Below, piece after piece: positions 1-6,484 of a stretch of 15,706 bases of DNA. A program made the position numbers and the translations under genes. Within the stretch, counting starts at the first letter, position 1; the number at the start of each line of letters is the position of its first letter. The stretch covers positions 8,112 through 23,817 of the forward strand of contig DISR01000036.1 in assembly GCA_002421825.1 (NCBI GenBank), read 5' to 3'. Source of the stretch: Thiobacillus sp. UBA6205. GTDB taxonomy: Bacteria > Pseudomonadota > Gammaproteobacteria > Burkholderiales > Thiobacillaceae. The notes beneath the pieces are model-generated. The model saw only the letters and a program-made list of their open reading frames with translations. It was not told where the DNA came from and ran no database searches.

Positions 1-185
1 TCATCCACAAGCTCGAATATTTCGTGAACGCGCGCATCATCGGCGGCCAGATCAAGGCCTACACCTGGGAACTGCTCACCGCCATGCTGGTGATGGAAGC
101 GGCTTTCGGCGTCGCCGGGGTGATCGCGGCGCCGGTGTTCTACGCCTACATCAAGCGCGAGCTTGGCGAGCAAAATCTGATTTGA
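1..185 (+). CDS. AI-2E family transporter (PerM-like), C-terminal fragment
   Basis: The reading frame is open from the window's left edge (first full codon at base 3) to a TGA at 183-185, giving about 60 residues. It reads as a membrane protein tail: a segment with KLEYFVNARIIGGQI, a hydrophobic stretch around LLTAMLVMEAAFGVAGVIAA, then APVFYAYIKREL and a short polar end. The asparagine/arginine-containing re-entrant segment followed by a FG(V/I)xGxxxAxP-type helix is typical of the C-terminus of AI-2E/PerM (UPF0118) permeases, a family of about 350-residue inner-membrane proteins with varied roles, including Na+/H+ exchange and signal export. The family call is from memory of the pattern and the N-terminal majority is outside the window. 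Its last 35 bases overlap the 3' end of the convergent kinase gene. Confidence 0.6.
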   Translation, partial: IHKLEYFVNARIIGGQIKAYTWELLTAMLVMEAAFGVAGVIAAPVFYAYIKRELGEQNLI

Positions 186-1506
186 ATGCCTTCGTGTCGC
201 CAAGCCGCCGGTAGGCGGTGGCGAGCGCGGCTTCGTCGCCCACGTTGCCGGGAAAAATCACCACCGGCAAACCGGGGTGGCGCGGATGCTCATCCGGACA
301 CTTCACCACCGAGCAGCCGGCGAGGATCTGGCCGAGCACGCGCGAGGCCTTCAGCGCCAGGCCATCCGACAGCACATCATTCGAGGTGATGCCGCCCTTG
401 CTGATGAGAAAGCCCAGGGTTGCCGGCAGTTGCTTGACGATGTCCATCAAGGTGCCGGAGACCTGCTCGCCGAAGGCGAGGCGCTGCTGCCGGTTTTCGA
501 ACCGGCGCTCGACGCGGCTGGTGTAGATCACCGGCGTGAGTCCCTGATCGTGCATCGCTGCCGCTGCCTCGACCGCTTCCGCGACGATGCGCGCGCGGCC
601 TTCGGGCAATCGCGCCACATCGATTTCCAGCGGCGTGACGCCGGGCTGCTTCAATAATTCGTTGAGCTGCGCGGTGGTCTTCTTCACATGCGAACCGACG
701 ATGACCGCGCCGGGTTTGCTGTCGCGCACGAAGGCCGACATGTCTGCCGCCGCGACCGGCTGCGGCGGCAGCGCGGCGAGCGCGGTGAGCAGCGAGGCGC
801 CGCTCCTGAACAAAAAGCGCTTGCCCTGCGTGGCCGCTTGCTTGAGTTGTGCAGCGAAGTGGTTCAGGTCAGCCTGGCTCTCGGCGTCGACCACACAGCA
901 CACGTTGTTTTCCAGCGCCAGCAGGCGCGGCAGCGCATCGCCGCGCACATCGGCCAGCACGAAGCGTTCGACTTCATTGGCCTTGATGCGGCCGGCGGTT
1001 TTTTCCTCGACGTAGTCGGGCAGGTAACTGTGGCGGTAGCCGAACACCGAATCCTTGGCGAACTCGGTTTCGTGCACCGGCACCGGCCTGCCGTCGACCA
1101 TCAGATAGTGCACGCTGTCGCGCGTCACGCGCCCGCCCTCGAAGAAGGCCGGCACCAGGAAGTGCGCGTCGAACGGGCCGAGGATTTCGGCGATGACAGC
1201 GGTTTCCACCGGGTAGTGGCCGCGCAGGGTCGAGTCCGAGCGGCTCACCAGAATCGGCTGGATCGCGCGGCCTTGCCCCGCCAGGCGGTCGAGCGCCGCG
1301 CGCAGGTTGACACAGATTTCACGCGTCACCGCAGCCGCGCTTTCCGCATCCATGCCGCGCGTGTTGGACAGCACGAAGAACAGCGGCGAGGCATCGGTCA
1401 GGCCTTCGCTCAGCGTGTCGACATCCCAGCGCGTCAGCAGCAGGCAGCCGTGCACCGTCTGCGAGCCGGTGGGATCGTCGTCGATGACGATGATCTTGTT
1501 TTCCAC
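151..1506 (-). CDS. four-carbon acid sugar kinase family protein (DUF1537)
   Basis: The family phosphorylates four-carbon acid sugars such as erythronate or threonate with ATP (OtnK/DtnK relatives). The product is 451 aa from a GTG at 1504-1506. I chose this start because the conserved N-terminus (ENKIIVIDDDPTGSQT) begins right there, the GTG lies 4 nt after the transketolase-like stop, and a GGGG sits 7 nt upstream. An in-frame ATG at 1533 would add poorly conserved residues inside the upstream gene. The N-terminal substrate domain shows DDDPTG (residues 9-14) and SRSDSTLRGHYP (88-99). The C-terminal nucleotide domain shows ISKGGITSNDV and FPGNVGDEAAL. The DDDPTGSQT form differs from the DDxTGA of characterised OtnK-type kinases, so the substrate may differ. 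It is probably translationally coupled to the gene upstream. Family assignment is firm; the substrate is unknown. Confidence 0.88.
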   Translation of the reverse strand: MENKIIVIDDDPTGSQTVHGCLLLTRWDVDTLSEGLTDASPLFFVLSNTRGMDAESAAAVTREICVNLRAALDRLAGQGRAIQPILVSRSDSTLRGHYPVETAVIAEILGPFDAHFLVPAFFEGGRVTRDSVHYLMVDGRPVPVHETEFAKDSVFGYRHSYLPDYVEEKTAGRIKANEVERFVLADVRGDALPRLLALENNVCCVVDAESQADLNHFAAQLKQAATQGKRFLFRSGASLLTALAALPPQPVAAADMSAFVRDSKPGAVIVGSHVKKTTAQLNELLKQPGVTPLEIDVARLPEGRARIVAEAVEAAAAMHDQGLTPVIYTSRVERRFENRQQRLAFGEQVSGTLMDIVKQLPATLGFLISKGGITSNDVLSDGLALKASRVLGQILAGCSVVKCPDEHPRHPGLPVVIFPGNVGDEAALATAYRRLGDTKAFKSDFARQARA

Positions 1507-1510
1507 CGCA

Positions 1511-3730
1511 TTACCCCAGCAGGCCGCGCGCATGCGCGGCGATGTCGCCGGCGGTGAGGCCATTGAGGGCCATGACCTCGTTGGGGCTGGCCGTGGTTTC
1601 GCCGCGCTTCCAGCACATCACGTCGCGGCGAGGGGCGCGGCTCCTCAGGATCACCGGCTCCAGCGTGGCGCTGGGGCCGCCGCTGACTGCCAGCAGCGCG
1701 CGGGCCGAGAACAGCTTGTCGAAGTCGGCGTCGCTCATGAAGCCGCCGTCCGGTTCGGATACGGTGTCCCAGGCCACATCGCGCGCGCGGTAGAGGCGGC
1801 GCGGGTTGGCCACGGCGACGATGCGCACGCGCCGGCCCTCGGCTTCGAGCGCATCCCTGGCCTCGAACACCGGCAGCAGGATCATGTCGCCGGCGGCGGC
1901 CAGCACCACGTCGACCTCGCCCGTACCGGCGCTTTCGTACAGCGCGATGGCGCCGTCACGGATGGCCTGGCGCGACTGCGCCAGCGTGGTGTACACCGGC
2001 AGCGCCGACTTCGAGGCGAACAGCGCGATGCTCTTGTTGTGGCTGGAAAGCGCCCATTCGTAGGCGGCCTGGATCATGTTGGCGTCGCTGGGGAAGAGGG
2101 CAAAGGTGTTGCCGTTCTTCATCTGCGCGGCGACGTAATTCTCGATCTCGGGGCGCTGGTGGGTCCAGCCGTTGCGGCCCTGCTCCAGCGCACCGGCGGT
2201 GAACATGCACACCGCGGACGGTGTCTTGCGGCGCAGTTCGGCCATGGCCTGTGCCACAGTCTGGTAAATCGGCCAGCCGTTGATGGCGAAGCTCTCGTAG
2301 CTCAACCAGATGCTGCGGCTGCCGAAGAGGGCCAAGCCGGCGGCGAAGCCGGCGCAGGCGTCCTCGTTCAAGGGCTCGTATACCTGGCCTTCCGGCTTCT
2401 GGTGGTAGAGGCCGTCTTCGGAAGGATGGCGGATCTTCAGCGCTTCGTTGATGTTGGCCATGCCCGAGGCTTCGTTGCCGTCGGCATTGGTCACCACGAA
2501 GTTGGCGTCGGCCTTGCCCACTGCCGCGATGATATTGCCGAGCGCAGTGGAGGGCACGACCTTCTCGCCGACATTGAAGTCGCGAATCGGCAGATCGCCC
2601 AGCGGAGCAAGCTGCAGTTCGCTTTCGGTCACGGCGACCTTGGCGGCGGGGCCGCCGGCCGCGCGCACGCACAGGGTGCGTGCGAGTTCCCAGGCCTCGG
2701 GCGACAGCGCGCGGCGCACCAGCGCGCCGGAGATGTGCGGCGCGTCGAGGGTGTCGGCCGGGTAGAGGTTGTGCGCCTTGGCGCCGGTCTTGTGCACGCC
2801 CGCGCCCTTCAACTGCTTGATGATGAAGGCGGTGGGCGTGCCGGACAGCGCGCTCCTGGCGGCCTCGTCGATGCCTTTCAGCACGGCGGCGGCGAATTCC
2901 AGGCGCTTGCCGAAGGAGAACAGGCTGGAGTCGACGTAGGCGCCGTGCTGCATGGCATCGTCGTAGTCCTTGGCGTCGACCAGGATCACGCGCTTGAAGC
3001 CGTGCGCATGCCAGTAGCGCTGCATGCCTTCGTTATCAAACAGCGACACCATGGAATGGTGCTCCTGGCTGTAGCCGTTCCACACCAGCACCGGCAGGAA
3101 ATTGGTCACCTCCGGATAGGCGGTAATGAAGTGCAGGAAGGAGGACAGGATGTAGGACTCGCCCATGCCGCCGTCGCCGATGGTCACCGGGAACAGCTTG
3201 TCGCGGTGCAGATAGGCGCCGGCCATGGCGAAATGCTGGCCCTGGCCGAGCGGGCCGGCGGGGGCGAGCAGGCCGGGGATGGCGCCGGACAGGTGGCCCA
3301 GCAGGCCGTGGCGCTCGCGGAAGCGCACGCGCATTTCCTTCACGGTCTTGATGCCCATGGCTTCGAGCGAAGTGTCGAGGAACATGGCGCTGTAATAGCC
3401 GGGGGCGTGGTGGCCGACTTCGGTGGTGAGGTTCTTGTGGCCGAGCAGGGTCAGCGCGGCCACGGCTTCGGCGCTGGAAGCGAAGCCGCCGGGGTGGCCC
3501 GAGGCCTTGGCGCCGGTGATCTGCAGGGTCAGGTAACGCAGGGCGTCGGCCACCAGCAGGGTCTGGTAGGCGGCGCGCTTGTCGCCGGCGTCGGCGATGG
3601 CGGTCTCGCCCTCGCCGATCACGGGCTTGGCGCCCAGGGTGTCGAAATGCGGCCAGGCCTGGCCGAAGGTGTCGATGCCCTCCAGATAGGCAGGATAGGG
3701 GCTGGTTTTCAGGTCGGGTTGGGCGGACAT
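1511..3730 (-). CDS. thiamine-diphosphate transketolase/phosphoketolase-like enzyme
   Basis: A 739-aa cytoplasmic enzyme of the transketolase superfamily, starting at an ATG with a GGAG 6 nt upstream. The N-terminal cofactor half has ASGHPGG (76-81), GPLGQG (159-164) and the diphosphate-binding GDGGMGE (185-191) followed by WN at 217-218. The pyrimidine half has NEDACAG with the presumed catalytic glutamate E456, SYESF (477-481), and NGWTHQRPEIENY (520-532) followed by LFPSDAN (545-551). The N-terminal motifs look like transketolase; the second half resembles phosphoketolase (NGFxHQDPGF..., LPPDAN). True transketolases are about 660 aa and phosphoketolases about 800, so this is intermediate. 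It presumably transfers or cleaves a two-carbon ketol unit, with unknown acceptor. It leads an operon with the DUF1537 kinase and diverges from the IclR gene, which is the likely regulator. Confidence 0.85.
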   Translation of the reverse strand: MSAQPDLKTSPYPAYLEGIDTFGQAWPHFDTLGAKPVIGEGETAIADAGDKRAAYQTLLVADALRYLTLQITGAKASGHPGGFASSAEAVAALTLLGHKNLTTEVGHHAPGYYSAMFLDTSLEAMGIKTVKEMRVRFRERHGLLGHLSGAIPGLLAPAGPLGQGQHFAMAGAYLHRDKLFPVTIGDGGMGESYILSSFLHFITAYPEVTNFLPVLVWNGYSQEHHSMVSLFDNEGMQRYWHAHGFKRVILVDAKDYDDAMQHGAYVDSSLFSFGKRLEFAAAVLKGIDEAARSALSGTPTAFIIKQLKGAGVHKTGAKAHNLYPADTLDAPHISGALVRRALSPEAWELARTLCVRAAGGPAAKVAVTESELQLAPLGDLPIRDFNVGEKVVPSTALGNIIAAVGKADANFVVTNADGNEASGMANINEALKIRHPSEDGLYHQKPEGQVYEPLNEDACAGFAAGLALFGSRSIWLSYESFAINGWPIYQTVAQAMAELRRKTPSAVCMFTAGALEQGRNGWTHQRPEIENYVAAQMKNGNTFALFPSDANMIQAAYEWALSSHNKSIALFASKSALPVYTTLAQSRQAIRDGAIALYESAGTGEVDVVLAAAGDMILLPVFEARDALEAEGRRVRIVAVANPRRLYRARDVAWDTVSEPDGGFMSDADFDKLFSARALLAVSGGPSATLEPVILRSRAPRRDVMCWKRGETTASPNEVMALNGLTAGDIAAHARGLLG

Positions 3731-3816
3731 GGCGGGCTCCGGTAGTTGAATCGGTTGCGTTGGAGATACCTTAGTGGAATACTCTGCTTTTCACAATACA
3801 GAATCGATTTCACCAT
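3731..3816. promoter_or_regulatory. divergent promoter/operator region, transketolase-like gene and IclR gene
   Basis: This 86-bp gap must carry both promoters and is AT-richer than its flanks. Plus-strand candidate: TTGCGT (3755-3760) and AATACT (3778-3783), 17-nt spacer. Minus-strand candidate: TTGTGA (complement of 3791-3796) and TAAGGT (complement of 3768-3773), 17-nt spacer. Both are weak matches to sigma-70 and overlap face to face. A repeated near-palindrome, GAATCGGTT (3748-3756) and GAATCGATT (3801-3809), brackets the two promoters with 53 bp between copies. It is a candidate operator pair for the adjacent IclR protein. The minus-strand gene has a good GGAG ribosome site; the IclR ATG at 3817 has no recognisable one. 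Promoter and operator calls are visual only. Confidence 0.4.
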
Positions 3817-4596
3817 ATGAAAAGACCGACAACCGCCATTCAGGTGCTGGACCGTGCCGTGAGTCTCCTGGATGCGCTTTCGCATTACCCCGAGCCGGTG
3901 TCGCTGAAGTTCCTCACCGCCGACACCGGCCTGCATGCCTCGACTGCCTTCCGCATCCTGCAGGCGCTGGTGGCGCATGGTTTTGTCGAGCGCACCGAGT
4001 CGGGCAATTACGTGCTGGGCACGCGCCTTTTGCAGCTGGGCCATCGCGTGCGTGCCGGCACCGACGTGCGGCGCGAAGCCCGCGGCGTGATGGAGTGGCT
4101 GCGCGACGCGGTCGAGGAGTCGGTCAATCTCACCCTGCGCGAGGGCGACGAGGTGGTCTATGTCGAGCGTGTGACGCCGGCGCGCTCCATTCGGGTCGAG
4201 CAGGTGATCGGTTCGCGCGCGCCGCTGCATGTCACCGCGGTGGGCAAGCTCATGCTCGGAGAGATGGGCGACACGGTGCTGGCCGGCTATGCTGCGCGCA
4301 CCGGACTGGAACGCTACACGAAGAACACGCTCACCGACCTCGAAGGCCTGAAGCGCGAAACGCGCCGGGATGCCGCGCGCGGGTATGCGCTGGACAATGA
4401 AGAGGCCGAATTGGGCGTGGGCTGCATCGGCGTGGTGATCCGCGATGGCGGCGGCAACGTGGTCGCAGGCCTGTCGGTGTCCGCGCCCATCGACCGCCGC
4501 CGCGAGGAATGGATCCCGCTGGTGCAGGAGGCCGGGCGCAAGATTTCTGCCCGGCTCGGCTTCACTGCTGCGAAAGCCGCTCCAGCGCCAGCATGA
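3817..4596 (+). CDS. IclR family transcriptional regulator
   Basis: A 259-aa DNA-binding regulator. The N-terminal winged helix-turn-helix spans roughly residues 5-70: AIQVLDRAVSLLDAL, recognition region GLHASTAFRILQALVAHGFV, then the wing YVLGTRLLQLG. The IclR effector-binding domain follows, with LHVTAVGKLML (137-147) and DNEEAELGVGCIGVVIRD (193-210), the latter carrying the conserved cysteine/glycine ligand-pocket motif. Length matches the family (about 250-270). It diverges from the transketolase/kinase pair and converges on the dehydrogenase gene, so local control of carbon-compound catabolism is the natural reading. The effector cannot be read from sequence. The start keeps the canonical N-terminus although the region upstream of the ATG lacks a Shine-Dalgarno. 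The last 35 bp overlap the convergent dehydrogenase 3' end. Confidence 0.93.
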   Translation: MKRPTTAIQVLDRAVSLLDALSHYPEPVSLKFLTADTGLHASTAFRILQALVAHGFVERTESGNYVLGTRLLQLGHRVRAGTDVRREARGVMEWLRDAVEESVNLTLREGDEVVYVERVTPARSIRVEQVIGSRAPLHVTAVGKLMLGEMGDTVLAGYAARTGLERYTKNTLTDLEGLKRETRRDAARGYALDNEEAELGVGCIGVVIRDGGGNVVAGLSVSAPIDRRREEWIPLVQEAGRKISARLGFTAAKAAPAPA

Positions 4597-5434
4597 TCGC
4601 GGCGGAGTCGAGCTCGGACTCGCCCGCCTCCATCAGCGACGCGATCTGGCGGGCGACCAGTTCAGCGCCCGGCAGCGGCGCATGGTTTTCATGCGCATTG
4701 TCCATGACGATGCCCATGTCCTTGTGGTGCAGCTTGACCTTGAAACCGGCCTTGTAATTGGCTTCCAGCATGCGCTGGCCGTGCACTTCGAGGATCTTGC
4801 TGTTGGCATAGCCGCCCATCAGCGCCTCGCGCATCTTCGCCGGATCGACGCCGTTGCTTCTCGCGAGCAGGATGGCCTCGGCCACCCCTTCCATGGTCAG
4901 GCTGATGACGATCTGGTTGCAGGCTTTCACTACCTGGCCCGCGCCGTGGCTGCCGACATGCACGATGTTTTTGCCCAGCACCTCGAACAGCGGCTGCATG
5001 CGCGCGAATATTTCCGCCTCGCCGCCGACCATGATGGACAATGTGCCCTGCTGCGCGCCGACCTGGCCGCCCGACACCGGCGCGTCGAGCATGTGGATGT
5101 TGCGTTCGGCAAGTTGCTCCGCGATGCGGCGAGCGGCGGAAGGCGCGATGGTGCTCATGTCCGCGATGATGCTGCCGGGCCGGGCGCCGTGCATGAGTCC
5201 GCGCTCGCCCAGCACCACCTGCTCGACGTCGGTGGTGTTGGCCACCATGGTGATGGTGATGTCGGCGGCGGCGGCGACTTCCGCCGGTGTGCCCTTGCCG
5301 GTCGCACCGGCAACCAGCAGCGGTTCCACCGCGTCGAAGCGGCGCCCCCAAGTATAGAGTTCGTGCCCCGCCTTGATGAGATTGAGCGCCATGGGCCGGC
5401 CCATGATGCCGCTGCCGATGAAGCCGATTTTCAT
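4562..5434 (-). CDS. tartronate semialdehyde reductase-like / 3-hydroxyisobutyrate dehydrogenase family
   Basis: A 290-aa NAD(P)-dependent beta-hydroxyacid dehydrogenase. The Rossmann motif GSGIMG is at 7-12 and the substrate signature DAPVSGG at 117-123. The catalytic lysine is K170 in GAGQVVKACNQ, followed by the conserved N173. The C-terminal helical domain contains GFKVKLHHKDM (230-240). The pattern is close to E. coli GarR/GlxR (2-hydroxy-3-oxopropionate reductase, 294 aa), so the likely chemistry is interconversion of a semialdehyde such as tartronate semialdehyde with a hydroxyacid such as glycerate. LtnD-type 2-hydroxyacid dehydrogenases that partner DUF1537 kinases belong to the same superfamily and are the main alternative. 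The start has GGAG about 8 nt upstream. It lies 22 bp downstream of the AEC permease gene, a probable operon. Family is firm; exact substrate is open. Confidence 0.9.
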   Translation of the reverse strand: MKIGFIGSGIMGRPMALNLIKAGHELYTWGRRFDAVEPLLVAGATGKGTPAEVAAAADITITMVANTTDVEQVVLGERGLMHGARPGSIIADMSTIAPSAARRIAEQLAERNIHMLDAPVSGGQVGAQQGTLSIMVGGEAEIFARMQPLFEVLGKNIVHVGSHGAGQVVKACNQIVISLTMEGVAEAILLARSNGVDPAKMREALMGGYANSKILEVHGQRMLEANYKAGFKVKLHHKDMGIVMDNAHENHAPLPGAELVARQIASLMEAGESELDSAAIMLALERLSQQ

Positions 5435-5456
5435 GATGTGGTCTCCGCCTTGGCCA

Positions 5457-6404
5457 TCAGCCTAGCATGATCAACCACACGGGCAAACTGAGCAGGAACA
5501 GCACTGTGCTCCAGGCAACGGTGAGCGCGACCTTCTCCACATCCAGCTTGTAGCGGTCGGCGATGCCGAGGGCCATGAGCATGGTGGGCACGCCGGCTTC
5601 CAGCACTGCGCCACGCTGCGCATCCGTCAGCGTCGGGAACAGCAACAAGGCCAGCAGGAGGGCGGCCAGCGGCATCAGCAGCAGCTTGAAGCCGACCACC
5701 ATCAGCACCGGCTTGCTCGGCTTGAGCCGTGTCCAGGGAATGGACAACCCCAGCATCAGGAGCATGACCGGAACCGTGGGCTGGCCGATGAAGTGGGCGG
5801 CATTGACGAGCGGCTGATGGTCGATCGGCAGCTGCACCGCCAGCACGCCGGCGGCGAAGGCCCACAGCGGCGGCAGGCTGAAAAGCTGCCTGAGCGGGTG
5901 GCCGGCATCGGCGGTCTGGCCGCCCAGCCTGACCGCGATCCACACGCCGGCAGTCCACAACAGCGGCGTGGTCGCGGCCATGTCGGCGAAGGCGGCATAT
6001 TGCCCCCCGGCTTCCCCGTACAGATGCACCAGCAGGGGATAGCCCATGAACAGCACGTTGCCGAACATGCCGCACAGCAGGAGTCCGGCCTTGGCTGCCT
6101 GCGAGCAGCTGCCGCCGAAGCGCGTCCTGAACAGCAGGAAATACAGCGGCAGGCCGGTGACCAGCATGCTCAGTGCGACCAGCAGCGGCACGCTCAGGAT
6201 GTTGGTGTCGATCCGCGCGGTGGCCGCCGCGGCGAACAGCAGGGCCGGCGCGAACAGGTTGATGGTGACGGTGGTGATGTAGCCGCGTATGGCGCGGATG
6301 CCGGCCTCGTCCAGGCGCGTGCGCCAGACCGCGCCGGCGGCGATGAGCAGGCCCATGGGGAACAGCACCTGGGCCAGCAGGTCGAGGTAGAAGTGGAAAG
6401 ACAT
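5457..6404 (-). CDS. AEC (auxin efflux carrier) family permease
   Basis: A 315-aa inner-membrane protein with about ten predicted hydrophobic helices, starting MSFHFYLDLLAQVLFPMGLLIAAGAV. The two halves show the usual inverted-repeat layout: an N-terminal bundle with NLFAPALLFAAAA (about 49-61) and GNVLFMGYPLL, a polar central loop (ADAGHPLRQLF), then the C-terminal bundle with GVPTMLMALGIADRY. Bacterial AEC members often move organic acids such as malonate or malate, so transport of the hydroxy-acid handled by the downstream dehydrogenase is a reasonable inference. The direction of transport cannot be told. Length fits the family (about 310). The start lacks a clear ribosome site, and the only upstream space is 80 bp filled mostly by an inverted repeat. 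Confidence 0.88.
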   Translation of the reverse strand: MSFHFYLDLLAQVLFPMGLLIAAGAVWRTRLDEAGIRAIRGYITTVTINLFAPALLFAAAATARIDTNILSVPLLVALSMLVTGLPLYFLLFRTRFGGSCSQAAKAGLLLCGMFGNVLFMGYPLLVHLYGEAGGQYAAFADMAATTPLLWTAGVWIAVRLGGQTADAGHPLRQLFSLPPLWAFAAGVLAVQLPIDHQPLVNAAHFIGQPTVPVMLLMLGLSIPWTRLKPSKPVLMVVGFKLLLMPLAALLLALLLFPTLTDAQRGAVLEAGVPTMLMALGIADRYKLDVEKVALTVAWSTVLFLLSLPVWLIMLG

Positions 6405-6416
6405 GAAGCGCGAGGG

Positions 6417-6478
6417 GTGAGGCGTCAGGCGTCAGGCGCGGGGGGGTTGCCCCTCACGCCTGACGCCTGACGCCTCAC
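6417..6478. repeat. perfect 22-bp inverted repeat made of TGACGCC-type heptads
   Basis: Arms 6417-6438 and 6457-6478 are exact reverse complements around an 18-nt loop. The right arm reads CGCCTGACGCCTGACGCCTC plus two further bases, i.e. tandem copies of a 7-bp unit. The loop contains GGGG-TTG-CCCC (6443-6453), so the hairpin can stack further. It fills most of the 80-bp gap between the stop of the pbpG-like gene and the start of the AEC gene on the minus strand. There is no T-run, so it is not a standard intrinsic terminator, though it could still attenuate transcription or protect a 3' end. It looks like a dispersed intergenic repeat element. Confidence 0.85.
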
Positions 6479-6484
6479 GCTCTG

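Noticed and set aside
1307..3745. 812-codon plus-strand open frame opposite the transketolase-like gene
   Set aside because: A GC-rich antisense shadow: low-complexity composition (Gly/Ala/His/Gln rich), no family motifs, and the minus-strand frame encodes a clearly conserved enzyme.
6417..6478. Tandem heptads considered as a CRISPR array or ordinary rho-independent terminator
   Set aside because: The units are 7 bp with no spacers, and the hairpin has no T-run on either strand.
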